Shown: positions 21,701 to 33,412 of the stretch, in pieces
Position numbering within the stretch: position 1 is the stretch's first letter
Layout: every line of letters begins with the position of its first letter
Origin: Girardinichthys multiradiatus
Lineage: Eukaryota; Chordata; Actinopteri; Cyprinodontiformes; Goodeidae
Reading direction: 5' to 3'
Length of the DNA stretch: 64,000 nt
Assembly: GCF_021462225.1 (NCBI RefSeq)
Contig: NC_061811.1
Span: forward strand, 23,187,163 to 23,251,162
Notes under the pieces: generated by a model
Databases searched by the model: none
What the model saw: the letters and a program-made list of their open reading frames with translations, nothing else
Told to the model about the DNA's origin: nothing
Program-made: the position numbers and the translations under genes

Positions 21701-21758
21701 TCCCAAGTGTCTTTCAGCCCGAAAGTGCTACAACTCTTTTAATATCGTAACCTGAAAG
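21698..21758 (+). ncRNA. possible first exon of a divergent transcript
   Basis: It begins near an initiator-like TCAGTTC and ends CTGAAAG before the consensus donor GTAAGA (21759-21764). It has no ATG-initiated frame of note. It would be driven by the plus face of the shared CCAAT promoter. It could be the first exon of a long non-coding RNA, the 5' exon of an unrecognised gene, or chance. Confidence 0.33.
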
Positions 21759-22626
21759 GTAAGATGTCATGGAGAAATAGGAGCATAGAGAAAACAAGAA
21801 GTAGGGACATTTCTTTTTAATGTAGTGTGTCTGAGACTGATCTGCCTCACAGCAAATTTAAACAAAGCGCCTATTCAAAAGACTGCTTATATTGTTCCAG
21901 TTGAGTTGTAAAAGAACTCCAGATACAAAATTATTCTTGCTGCTCCTTTATTTAATTGTTGCAAATATTTCAAAAAGATTTTAGTAGTAAAACTCAGTAT
22001 TTCACCTGGATGAACATTACTCTTAAAGAAATATAAAATAAAAATGAAAATGTGCAGGAACATTTTCAGCTTCTTTGCACTGATACAAAACTCTTAAATT
22101 TTTTTAACTAGTGCAACAATTTCAATACAATATGTTTTTGGATAGATTTTAAGAAATATTTCTGAACAGAAATAGTGAAAGTTTAACAGTTAAAATACCA
22201 ACAAATTTTTAAAATGTACTTACTTAAATAAAGTAGTTAAATTCCAACAATTATTAACATCATTATGCGTATCTGGTTGGTCCTCATGTTAAAAAGAATG
22301 ATATATTAATTAATTGTTATCAATACACAAAACATTAGGGAAATAGTAAAAACGTTTCAAATGTGTTTTAATAAGGTGACGTGTAGCACCTTACCACTCT
22401 TTAGAACTATAAATTAATTTTCCTCTTTCAATTCCTGTTTTTTTATTCCAATAATTGTTCTTTTATCTAGGCCTAGGAATTGCAAAAGTGACCCTAAAGA
22501 GTACGATTTAATGTATTTTAGTGCAGCGATTGGCTTATGACAAGGCAGATTTTACATTTACATCCTACCCAGACTGTAAATGTGATCAACCAGCAGCAGC
22601 TTCAGACATGAGCTGTTTATTTGCAG

Positions 22627-22735
22627 TCTAGATCCAGAGGGGCTCCAGCTGGGAGGGACTTTTGCTTGAGGACTGGATCGTATGTGAGTGCTTCTGGAAG
22701 GAGAGGATCCAAGGGCATCAACTGCTGTCACTGAG
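22627..22735 (+). ncRNA. possible second exon of the divergent transcript
   Basis: A 109-bp segment lies between an acceptor-like TTTATTTGCAG (ends 22626) and a donor CTGAG|GTGAAT (22736). It is more GC-rich than the flanks. One frame is open until a TGA just before the donor, but nothing in it is recognised. A second usable acceptor lies at 22471 after a strong pyrimidine tract. Confidence 0.25.
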
Positions 22736-25700
22736 GTGAATAAAGGTTAACATACTTTGTTAGCGCTGTGGTGCATCCTATTGATTAATGCATGTCAAAA
22801 GACACCTTTAATATAGACTGAGTGCTTCGTGCTGAAGTGCGCAGAGACAGGACAGGTTACTAGACTCCAGACCTGGATAGTTTTCTCAAATGCATTGATG
22901 TTTCTGAATAGAACAGCTTTTAAAAATATAGTGACAAAGTTGCTAACTTAGCACCCACCACTAAACTAGCTTATGTTGTTTAAAAAATTTAAGTTGTTAA
23001 AATACCTTCCAAAATTCTTTTTTATTGTGTAAATTTTATTTTACTAAACCTTCTTGGACTGTCACCATACACACCTTTCACCTAACCTGTATACAAACAT
23101 ATACAGAGATGGTAATACATTGCAGAGTAACACAATGTCCGAAGAACATAAAAGAAACACGTTTAGTTTAACTAGAGGACTTGCTTTGCATTTGCTCCCT
23201 GACAAAATGTGTTAGCCTTCTCGTTGTTACCTAAAAACAACAGTGTAGCTATATTGTAAATGTTTTCTTTTCTTTCAAAATCTGATTTCTTCAGGCTGTG
23301 TATTTTAGGTGATGATAGGTCTAATTCCGTAAGGCAAATGTGTCTAATACATCCCTTGAGATCAATATAATTTTAAAATGTCTCTCAGCAGCAATAAATT
23401 AGGCTCTAATTAGTGCTTCATATTAAGAAGTGAGATTTATGTATTTTTAAACATGAAGAAACATTTTGGACAGTTTACAAAAAATTGAGAGATTTTAAAC
23501 TTTAATTGGCAGGATTGTGTGTAGGTCCAACATTATTTTGCTTTCCTTTATTGTGGGTGGACAATGAACAGAAAGCCCTCATCTGACCTATGTCACATCA
23601 GAAAATAGGGTGTATTGTTGTTGAGCAGTGTAGCATGATGTCTGAGATGAGCTTGAAGTCTCGGGCAGCATGTTCACCTTGCACAATCCGTTGGTCTGAA
23701 AGGGCTCACCGCTCCGTGGTTGCTACAAAAGGGGAGCTGTGTAGCGGGATTGCTGCTCCCTGATAAGATCAGGGTCTCTGAGGAAGTCTGCTCTGATTGC
23801 TACAAAGGGCTGGGGTCAGGGGCTGGAGAAGCAGTTTATTCATCTAGGTATCAGAGGATCATGGGGCTTTGGTGGGGAGCCACGTGTTTAATAGGTATAA
23901 AAGAATCCGTGTAATGCAATGGTATAAAAAGATAAAAACAAATCAGAGAGCGGGGTTTGAAGGCTGTGCACTGTAATAGCTCCAAAAGCCAGGGGATCAG
24001 AGATTGTGTTGCAGCAGAATCTACTCTTTTTCTTATTTGCAATTCTGTGCTTGTTTGTACATGTGCATATGTGTATGTGTGCATCTTTTACAGCTATAAG
24101 AGCCATCCTGAACTGTGTTTGAGGCTGAACTAAATGAGGGGATGCAGTGAAATGATGAGAGCTTCAGAGGTTGAGAGTAAACAGGGCAGCAGCACACCCA
24201 GTGTCGCTAACCAGCTGTGAAGCCTGCGCACAGTAGGAGATGAATTTACAAAGGATGTGTCCCTCTGATATCCAGGAGGGGCTCCACTGATCTCTGCTTC
24301 ACGGCTCTCGGCACACCATTGTAGTGCAAAGCACTGAGCCACTAATGGTACTTAGATACCTTAATGGCAGAAAAACATTTACATTTTGCTTGTGACAGAG
24401 GGGAACATGGCTGTGGACGCGTGTGTGTGTGTGTATCTGTGGGGTAAAAAAAAAGGTTTTATTCATCTTTCTTTTTTAGTTCAACAGTATCCTGCAGAGA
24501 AATACTATAATATGCAATGATGTGTAATTTTTTATACTCGCACAGTTTAAGGAACTAGACATGGGATTCTCACAATGTGATAAACGGCATTTATGCAAAG
24601 ATTTAAAAAAAAAAAGTTTAACATTACCTAGATAATTTAATTGAAACTAAAAGCTTTGTTTGTCCCCTTGTCTCCTAAAATAATAAATAGAATATTATCT
24701 TTAAAACATTAACTTTTTTGTATGGGATACCTAGACTTAAACAAAAATATATATACTCAGCCCAGTTTTCAATGCTTATATGCCGTACCACCAATAAAGA
24801 GTAACAAGTATAATAAGCTGATAGCTGATTGGCTGGTTAATTAGTCGGGGTATCTGCTCAGTTAGAGGTTGCAGTTAGCTGCTTTACAGACATACCAGTT
24901 GTGGCTTGCTAACTGTCGTTACCTTTAATAAGAGTGATTGCTTTAACTTCCACACCATAACAAGATTTTATTACTGGAAAATATTTTCCATTCTGCCAAA
25001 CGTATCTTTCTTTTAAGCAAAGGAAAAATATAGTAGCCTTCTTTTCAGGCAGCTGACTACTGGTGTGCAGCAATGGGGAGCGGAGGGGAAACTATGTGTT
25101 ACGCTATGCTCCATACAGCAGCAGAAAACTCTTGTCACTCCCATACTTTCTCTGCCATCTGAAGGATTTTAAGCTGTAGGAACAATGTGACTTAAACCTT
25201 AAGCGGTTTTGAAACCATAACTTTCCAAAACCTTGACTACTTTGATACCTGTAGCTGGTCCATGCCTAAAAGGAACAGACCTCTTAATATGTCATGAAAT
25301 TTAAATACTCCTTAAAATTATCATGGATATTACTCACCATATAAAGATGATGAATATTATAAAATTCAGTACCATGACATTTCTTTCCAATATTGAGGAA
25401 GTCTCAGGCTTAAAAATCACAGATCAGACACGGGGCAAACTGTAGGCAGGAAATAACTCCAGTGTTAGCAAGGTATCAGATTCATACTTCCCACCTCCAG
25501 CTCCCCCCTAAGAGGATGGCAACCCATAAAAAGCCCACATCCATATTTTACATCACCATTGAAAAGACAAGTGTTTCATCCTAGCTTTAAATTCACAATT
25601 TTATTGTCTTTTGTCTAAATTTAATTAAAGGGGCATGTAATTAAATGTAATTGTGCTTACCCTCTTAACATATCTGTGCTCACGTTTTAAGCAATAAAGT

Positions 25701-25739
25701 GTTCATTTTAAATGCGTGCAAAAGATGAGCAAATACAGC
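22736..25739. other. intergenic, no gene recognised
   Basis: AT-rich with a GC-richer patch at 23630-23880 and another at 24120-24330. A (GT)n tract lies at 24419-24434. No repeat family, RNA gene or coding exon was identified. Confidence 0.5.
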
Positions 25740-26130
25740 CCATTATTAGGCCGATTGATAATATTTTGAAAATGTATTTCTGTCCAAGCGGCTAGATGCA
25801 GAAACAAAGGCTGCAACCCCGAGCTCATTAATCATAGTCAACGAACGGGCTGTCCGGGTGCAATTTGCATGACCGAGGTGGCTGCACATGCTGCTGTTCA
25901 GATAGGCTGCTGGATCTGCCTCAGTTTGGCCAGGCTGTTAACTCTGCGTCAATCAAGGATAGCCCAGTAACAGTATGACGGAGGAAGAGGAAAAAAACAT
26001 TTTCTCCTCATTACCCGACACTTCTTCTTCTGCTGTCTCTTTCTCATTTGCATTCAGCCCAATTTCCTATTCTAGCTGGGACTGATTTTATTGTGCTGAA
26101 CCACCCCACTGACACATGAGTGCGTCCCAA
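25740..26130. promoter_or_regulatory. candidate conserved non-coding element
   Basis: Unique balanced sequence upstream of cdin1. It contains CATTAATCAT, CAATTTGCATGA and CATTTGCAT, which are homeobox/POU-like. No coding frame. Conservation not tested. Confidence 0.38.
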
Positions 26131-27312
26131 GTCTGGTCTACCCCCCACCCCAATCCACTAATATCCTGGAGGCATTTTTCTCATTATCAAATATTGTTTG
26201 ATGTCTTTGTTTCTTGATGATTAACCATGGTCACCAAACACTGGTCTGGATTGTTTAAAATTTAATTTTGAGAGGAGGGATGGGGTGGGGGGGGGCTCTC
26301 AAGTACCTGCAGAGGAGTCGACTAGTGGGGAGGACACCCGTGTTTTATGCATGCTATTTTCCACGCTGAAATGCAAGAGGACGCACACTGAAAAAACACA
26401 ATAAATCCTGGAGAATCATTAATGGAGTAGTAGTCCTTTTTATGACCATTGTTATTCAACGTTGTGTTGAGATGCCATAAATTAAGGGTTGTATGCATTG
26501 AATCCAGATTTTAGAATAATTATGGTCAGATTCAATACTGCTCTTGGTCGGGGTATGTGTTTAAAAATAAATATTAAAGCTGCAAATATTTGTTCTTCCA
26601 AATGATGCTTCTTGGAGCATCTTCTGGCGTTCCTGACCATGCTTTTGAGTGTATTTTAGCTTCATGAAGACAAACAGCTTGCATTGGGAATCAAAGATTT
26701 ATGACTGAATAAACTTTGTGAGCAAACAAATAAGGAAACAATGCTCTCCCCCTAATGCCAGCATGTCAAAACTATATTGAATACTTGAAATATCTGTGTA
26801 TCTGAAGCTGAATAGCAACCATTATATTGGTGTAATGATATTATCCCCTGAAATTTGGAGTGAAAGAAAAATGGCAGAAATGAGCGGTACCATTGTCTGC
26901 CCCATTTTATTTAAACAAATTGCATGAGCAGAGAGAGAGAAACACAGGCTGACAGAGGCAAAGAGAGACAAAAAGAGAGAAAGTGCTCTGTGAATGAAAG
27001 GTTATGCATCCTCCCGTGTGTTTGTGTTGTCAATAACTGGAGAAGGCTGTCAAGAAAGTGGGGAGATAAAGGTCAATAACTCAGGCAAATGTGTTCGTGT
27101 TTGTTCGCTCCCGCTGATAGTGCAGCAAACGTCAGAGCCTGTGTCTGACACCGCACAATAACACAAATAGTGGGGCTAAAGCAGCAGAATAGTCATTATT
27201 AGTAATATTATTGCTGCTGCTGGGAGTGAGAAGGGAAACCTCAGCACATGGCTGTGACAGCCGGCTCGGTGTCACTCAAACATCACTCCGTAATGAAACA
27301 TGCCAGAGATCT
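26131..27312. other. intergenic, with a candidate regulatory stretch at 27100-27312
   Basis: G run at 26283-26297. The 27100-27312 segment is GC-balanced and unique (GTGACAGCCGGCTCGGTGTC core). A short frame there is not convincing. Confidence 0.35.
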
Positions 27313-27600
27313 GAAACAACGATGATAAAGTGTAAACATGCAGAGATTATGCTTCCACAATACTTTGATGTTTGCCATATGATCTTAACCCTTTAAAGCC
27401 TCACACAGGAAATTCTAGATTTAAAAAACTTAAATGTTTATTGGATAAAATATATGTTTCATTTTTTGCATCATAATTGACACACAGAAACAACAATGAT
27501 AAATTATAAATATGCAAAGATTATTATGAATCAGTTTGACATCTTAACCCTTTAAAGATTGATGCCAGAAATAATGGATAATTTTAACAAAGCAATCTTT
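27313..27600 (+). repeat. degenerate direct duplication, offset 159-174 bp
   Basis: GAAACAAC(G/A)ATGATAAA occurs at 27313 and 27487, and CTTAACCCTTTAAAG at 27384 and 27543, in the same order. The differing offsets show an indel between copies. Confidence 0.6.
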
Positions 27601-29973
27601 AATCCTCTAGATTTCTTAATATGCTTTTTATCATAAGTGATACATGCTTTTTAGTGAAGAATTTGATTTATTTGTCAAACCAAAGGGATATGGATTAAAT
27701 GCCACAAAAAAATTAATACACATGCTTTTGGCTCATTTTACTATAAAATACCTAAAATTTGTGTTTAGTTTTTGTTGTATGACTCCAATACAGACTCCTT
27801 TTTCAAAATAATCATTTTTTTTTTGTTATTTTCCGTAACCATTTCAGAAGAACATTTTAGTTATGAAAACCTCGCTTCTCTAGGAGGTGCATGTAGCCAT
27901 CCTGGAGTTAGATCTTCCACCAGAGAGCAGAAGACAAGTAGAGGATTTTTTACAGCAGGACTTTGAGGAAACTGGCAATTTTGCAAAGAAGGTTGTTCTC
28001 TGAAATACACATTTCAAAATATGATACATTTGTCATTGTTGCGTTAAATGTAACTTTTATGAAGGAAATGAAATATATAATTAGCAATAATAAATCAATT
28101 TGGTTCTTTTTATTATATATATATGTATTCATTTGTATTTATTTAATACTTTCACCAGGCACAACTTTTATCACTTACACTGTAGGCAATAACTCTGCTT
28201 TTGTTGGTTTAGCCATTTTTGGAAGGTATTTAGTATTTTGGAGAGAAACGACAAAAAACAACACAAAATAAGATACATTTTTTTGCAATATAATGTTTAG
28301 CTGTTTTGCTTAAATTAAATTCACCGTGTATTTCCATTATTTGTATAAACTCTGTAGTCTTGTTTTATTCTACTGCTATTTAGTGCATTTTCTGAGCCCT
28401 GAGAGCAATAAACGTGTAATTAACAGAGTTAACTAATTCATGAGGAACATTGTAAAACTAACAAAAGGCATAAGTACTGTACAGACACCACTGTCACTGG
28501 TGAATATTGTTATTGTGTTGCTTTTAATTGCAGACGGAGGAGGTGGTGGAGGAGGAGGAGGCCGTGTGTTTTGAGTATAGGTCCTTGGTTACCATAGCAA
28601 AAAAAGAAACACAAGCTTCCCACTTATATTTAACATCAGAGGGTACGTGGAGGTGTTAAATTTTCTACTTTAAGCCAGTTGCAAAACTAATGACCCTTTT
28701 TAAAACACAAAGACAGCAGATAGTGAGCATTAATTCCTCAAGCAGCAGCGTAAAATCCTCCGGCCATTCAACTTGATCTGTGGTCAAACAAAAGGTCTCA
28801 CTAGTTTAGTTTCCCATTATCACAAATGCTTCCTCCTTTTAGTCATAGTTTTTCTCTCTATTTTAATTGTCATTTTGAAATCAGCCATGAATAAGCTTAT
28901 TCTTTGTGTGAATCTGCAGTAATTAAAGCTATAAATCATTTTAAGTATATTGCATGAAAATTGTGTTTAAAATCACTGACTGGCATTCTGGGCTTTTTGT
29001 GTAAACTTGAGAGGTTTTATTTGCCATTGTCCACAAAATTTGCAAACGTTTCTCAATGTTTTCCGCAGGTCAAGCAGAAATGTACCTGTTTTAGGTGTAT
29101 AAAGTCCAAAGGGGAAAGCAGATCCCTATGCCTTTTGTCGCCCGCTCCCCAGTCAGATTGTTTGTTGAGCCTTGTAGTGGTTTACATTACATATGATTAT
29201 GCAAATCTGGAGCTGTTCTTGTGCATTAAGGGTCGATGCGTTTTCAAGATCTCTTCTACAGCAGTCAAGTTGCTATTTTAGAATGCTTTTATTATTTGAG
29301 AGTGCAACAAAGAACGTCTTTTGTTCACTCTTTGCCACACACACATGCCTAGAAGCATAGGCAAACACACACACTCACAGAGATGTGCACTTTTCAGCTT
29401 CTGTCCATGACTTACTACTGTCCCCTAGTGGCGCTATCCTCCACAGCCTCAATATCCATTTCCATCAACTTTCCACACTTCCATTCACCTGACTTCCCCC
29501 TATCCACGTCATACTCCCCCCTTCTCCCTGTCTTATCATACTCAAACATTTAAAGGGCTGATTTGTTGTATTGTATGACAGAAAGCTCCAATTATGCATT
29601 GCTGTGTCCACAGTGACTTTGCTTTCAATGGAGGGTTCAAACAGAGTCAACAAAAACAGGAACCCTGATGTTTTGTGGCTTTTGTGAGGCCAGGGCTCAT
29701 GTCAATAAGGTATTGTTTGGTCAGAGTGCTACGCCGAAACTGCAGGGAGAATGTTATCAGACCTGTTGAAATAGGTCGTGCGTGTAATAGTGTTAAAATG
29801 CAAGGAGGATTGTTTGAGCAAGCACAACACAAGTGTACACAAGAAATAGGCCTCAATGCTTCTTGTCACGGCTTTAAAAAAATGGAGCCGCATAAAGTTT
29901 TTACTAAAATGAAACAAACTATTAGAATTTAACCAATAAAATAAAACGTTTTATTTGGGATATTATATAAGTT
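27601..29973. other. intergenic, no gene recognised
   Basis: AT-rich. Contains a GGA-rich purine run at 28535-28560 next to an acceptor-like site, and a GC-balanced segment at 29640-29830. Nothing in it can be named. Confidence 0.45.
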
Positions 29974-30340
29974 GGGCTGCACGGTGGCACAGTTGGTAGC
30001 ACTGTTGCCTTGCAGCAAGAAGGTCCTGGGTTCGATTCCCGGCCGGGGGTCTTTCTGCATGGAGTTTGCATGTTCTCCCTGTGCATGCGTGGGTTCTCAC
30101 CGGGTACTCCGGCTTCCTCCCACAGTCCAAAGACATACCAGTTAAGTTAATTGGTCACTATAAATTGCCCTTAGGGGTATGAATGAGTGTGTGTATGGTT
30201 GTATGTGTGTTGCCCTGCGATGGACTGGCAACCTGTCCAGAGTGTACCCTGCCTCTCGCCCATAGACTGCTAGAGATAGGCACCAGCTTCCCTGTGACCC
30301 ACTATGGAATAAGCGGTAGAAAATGACTGATGACTGACTG
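29974..30340 (+). mobile_element. tRNA-derived SINE with perfect 12-bp target duplication
   Basis: A 367-bp element. The tRNA-like head has an A box TGGCACAGTTGG (29985-29996) and a B box GGTTCGATTCC (30029-30039). The body is the widespread teleost text (TGCATGTTCTCCCTGTGCATG, CCTCCCACAGTCCAAAGACAT) and the tail is (TGAC)n. Flanks ATTATATAAGTT are identical at 29962-29973 and 30341-30352, indicating LINE-mediated and relatively recent insertion. Confidence 0.9.
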
Positions 30341-30649
30341 ATTATATAAGTTTAACAGTTTAAAGACCCTAAAAATAATAATTGTAGCTCCAATCCATTT
30401 TAAAATCAAATTACTGTATTTGGCTAAAATGAATACATTTCATTTCTGAAATAGGCTCTGTCTGTTCTGTTTTATGTTGACTTAAACAGGCAATATTTGT
30501 TAGTTTATATTTTCTCAATGAAATGGAGATACAAAATAGTTTTGTATGGGATAATAGCAAGTGAATCATTTCCCCTTAATATTTTTAACCTACATGATCA
30601 GATAGATTCATAGCTTCATGAGAATTGGTTGTGATTGACACATAAAACA

Positions 30650-31760
30650 TACTGAAATACTAAACTTATTAAATGTAGTTTATGTATTATAAATGTTCTT
30701 TGCTCTAGGTAGCATGTAACCTGTTTTTCTGACATCCATAGGATTTTTTAAATGAGAAGATTTTTTTAAATATCATATTTAATAGCTTTTAAATGTTCAT
30801 ATTTGTACATTGGTTTTTATTGTCGTTTTTGAATTCTCTGTCTGATTGTTTTCTCTGAAAAGCGGTACATGTGTAAACTTTAATTTTGGCTAAAATGCGC
30901 CATTTATATGCAAAGACTGCCTCAAGGTTAAAAAGCTCAGCTTGCTAGCAAGTTCTATTTTAGCATTGGCACAGCTGCTTAACTAGTTAAAGCATACAAT
31001 GTTAATGAATAGTACTAAACTTTGTAAATTTATTTGATGTATATTAAATGTATGCTATTCCAGGTTGCATGTAACCTGTTTCCCTGACAAATACATGTCT
31101 TTCTAAACACACGGTCTTTTTAAATACTATTTCTTACTAGTCTTTAACTATCCGTATTAGTTCATTTGTTTCTTTCAGTCTTTTTAATCATGTTTATGTT
31201 TTGCCTTTGTGAAGCACTTTTTCTATGAAAGGGGCTCTACAAATAACTTTGACTTTTAACTAAGATATGCCATTCATTGGCACAAACTTCTTTAGGGTTA
31301 AGAAACTTAGCTTGCTAGCAAGTTTGCTTTTAGCATTAGCACTGTTGCTAAACTAATTAAATGTTACTGAATAGATGTTAACTTTTTAAATGTATTCTTA
31401 CAGGCTAGCATTCGAACCTTTTTTGTGCAAACAATATTTAAGATGTGCTGTCGACTGGCAACAACAGCCTCAGGGTTAAGAAGGTCAGCTTTCTGGCTGG
31501 TTTGTTATTAGCAGTAGCACTGTTGCTAAACTAGTTAAAGCTGGACTCAAATGTATTTAATCTATCTAAAAAAGTGGCATGTAAAACCTTTCCCTGAAAA
31601 TCACAGCCCAAATGAGTCCTTCATTAGCAAGAATTGACTCAGGGTTAAGAAGCTCATGGTAGCAAGTTTAAATTTCATTTTAGCACTGTTGATAACAAAC
31701 ATAAATTCTTGCTTCAGCACAGAAATTGTTTCAGCAAATACTTGCATGAAGGTCATAAAA
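30650..31760 (+). repeat. irregular degenerate tandem array, about four units
   Basis: Two landmark blocks recur in order. GCATGTAACCTGTTT.(C/T)CTGA lies at about 30713 and 31066, and as a variant at 31577. AGGGTTAAGAA..TCAGCTTGCTAGCAAGTTT...TAGCA..AGCACTGTTGCTAAACTAGTTAAA lies at about 30925, 31295, 31472 and 31640. The first two units are about 355 bp long and later ones about 170-180 bp through internal loss. No family is known to me. Confidence 0.65.
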
Positions 31761-33069
31761 TGTTAGTGACTTTTACAACCTTTATAAATATGTCAGGCCC
31801 ACTGTTCTCTCAAACAGTGAATTGCTAAATTAACTGAATCAACATTTGTATCAGTTAATATCAAATCAAAAATGTTTACATATGGTTTCTTATAAATAAA
31901 ATGTTTATAGTTTTACATAAAAAAAACTAATATGCTTATTTAAAAAATAATAAAATATTTGTATTTTCCTTTTTATTTTTCACTTTTTAAATTATGAAAT
32001 TACTTCTCTAAAATTTCCTATTTGTGAAGTTATTTAGAAACTTTTTATTTCTAACATTCAACAGAATGTGTCTTTATACTTTTATAATTTATTTTTCTTT
32101 CCTGATCGGTGCTATTGCCAATATAATTTGCATAAAAACTTGAAACAATGCTCATACATAAATAGTTCAGCCTCCACTGGCAGGGTGCAGAAACACAGTC
32201 AAGTCACTCATGTCAAAAGACCAATTATACAGGTTATAGAGGATGGCACCTCTGTCTCTAGTGCCCCGTCCCTCCTGGGATAGCTTTCCAATGAGAGGGC
32301 TATCACTCAAACCCAAACCACATTCATTCATTAGTCTGTTAAGACGGGCATCAATTATTCATTGAGAAGGTGGCCAGTGGATTATTTCTGTCAGCGGCGG
32401 GCTTATTGTATCAAAGGTTGATTATGGCTTGCTTGATTAAGCATGATCTACTGTTTGGGTTATCAAATAAAAAAGATTATTCAAAACACAAAGCAAAAAA
32501 AATCTTAAAATGAAGTTTTGTAAAGAAACAGGTCATCATGGTTTACTGCTTTCATGTAGAGGATACATTTCTTTCTTTTTGATTTATGTGTAAAATACCC
32601 TTGACACCTTCTCTTCATCTGTCTCCCCATTTCTTACTCTGCTCACAACTTTTATTCCTTCTTTTTGGACATGGCATCATCCCAGAAATTTACATTCAAA
32701 CCACTCTGTAAAAAGGTTTTATTAGAATGTTAAACAGTCCTGTGGGGATTTTTCTGTAAAACTACACAGGGCTAGTGGTAAAATAGTTGTGCTAGCTCTA
32801 AGGGCAGACAAAGCCCTGAGACAACTGATTGGATCATTGTGTTGTTTCTTATATCATCATTAAAGACATCCAGTTATTTCTGTATTTGTCTATTTATTCA
32901 ATGTTTTGTGAAAACTTAAGCATTTTAGTTACAAGTCTAAATAAAATATAACAGAAATCTAACAGGTTTTCTATTATTTTCTTGTACATGATAATTACTT
33001 TTTCACCATGTTTTTCATCACACAACTCAAAGGAAGTCCTTCTCACAATAAGGTACTATTATATCATCT
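31761..33069. other. intergenic, with a candidate conserved element at 32290-32460
   Basis: Very AT-rich to about 32150. At 32290-32460 the sequence is balanced, with CATCAATTATTCATTGA and TTGATTATGG.TTGCTTGATTAAG cores suggestive of homeodomain or TALE sites. Conservation not tested. Confidence 0.35.
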
Positions 33070-33412
33070 TTCCATTTGATAAGTTTGAATATTAACTTAG
33101 GTCTGGACAATTCAAACGTATAAATATGCGTTGATCTAAACCATTGTATAGTAGCAGCAAACAGGTTTTTCTGAGGAGTACTTTCTGCCTATAAACTCTG
33201 AATAACGTCTTTGTCGCTGGAGAAAAGCATCCCCATGGCATGATACTACCACCACCATGTTTCACAGTGGGGATGGTGTGTTTAGGTGAATTTGAAGTGT
33301 TAGTTTGGCTTGGTCTGTCCCATAAAATCCCAATTAAATACATTTTAATTTGTGGCCATATTGCTAGGATATGTGGAAAGGTTCAAGAGGTATGGATGGT
33401 TTTGCAAGGCAC
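33070..33412 (-). mobile_element. internally deleted Tc1-like element
   Basis: Antisense transposase segment with [16 protein letters not shown] (33240-33290 region), the Tc1 signature. At about 33325 it jumps directly to the right terminal region ending ATGGTTTTGCAAGGCACT at 33412. Upstream text (TGATCTAAACCATT) matches the same family. The left terminal repeat is missing. Confidence 0.8.

Noticed and set aside
29974..30050. Functional tRNA gene
   Set aside because: The A and B boxes belong to a SINE head; the cloverleaf is not complete and the SINE body follows.
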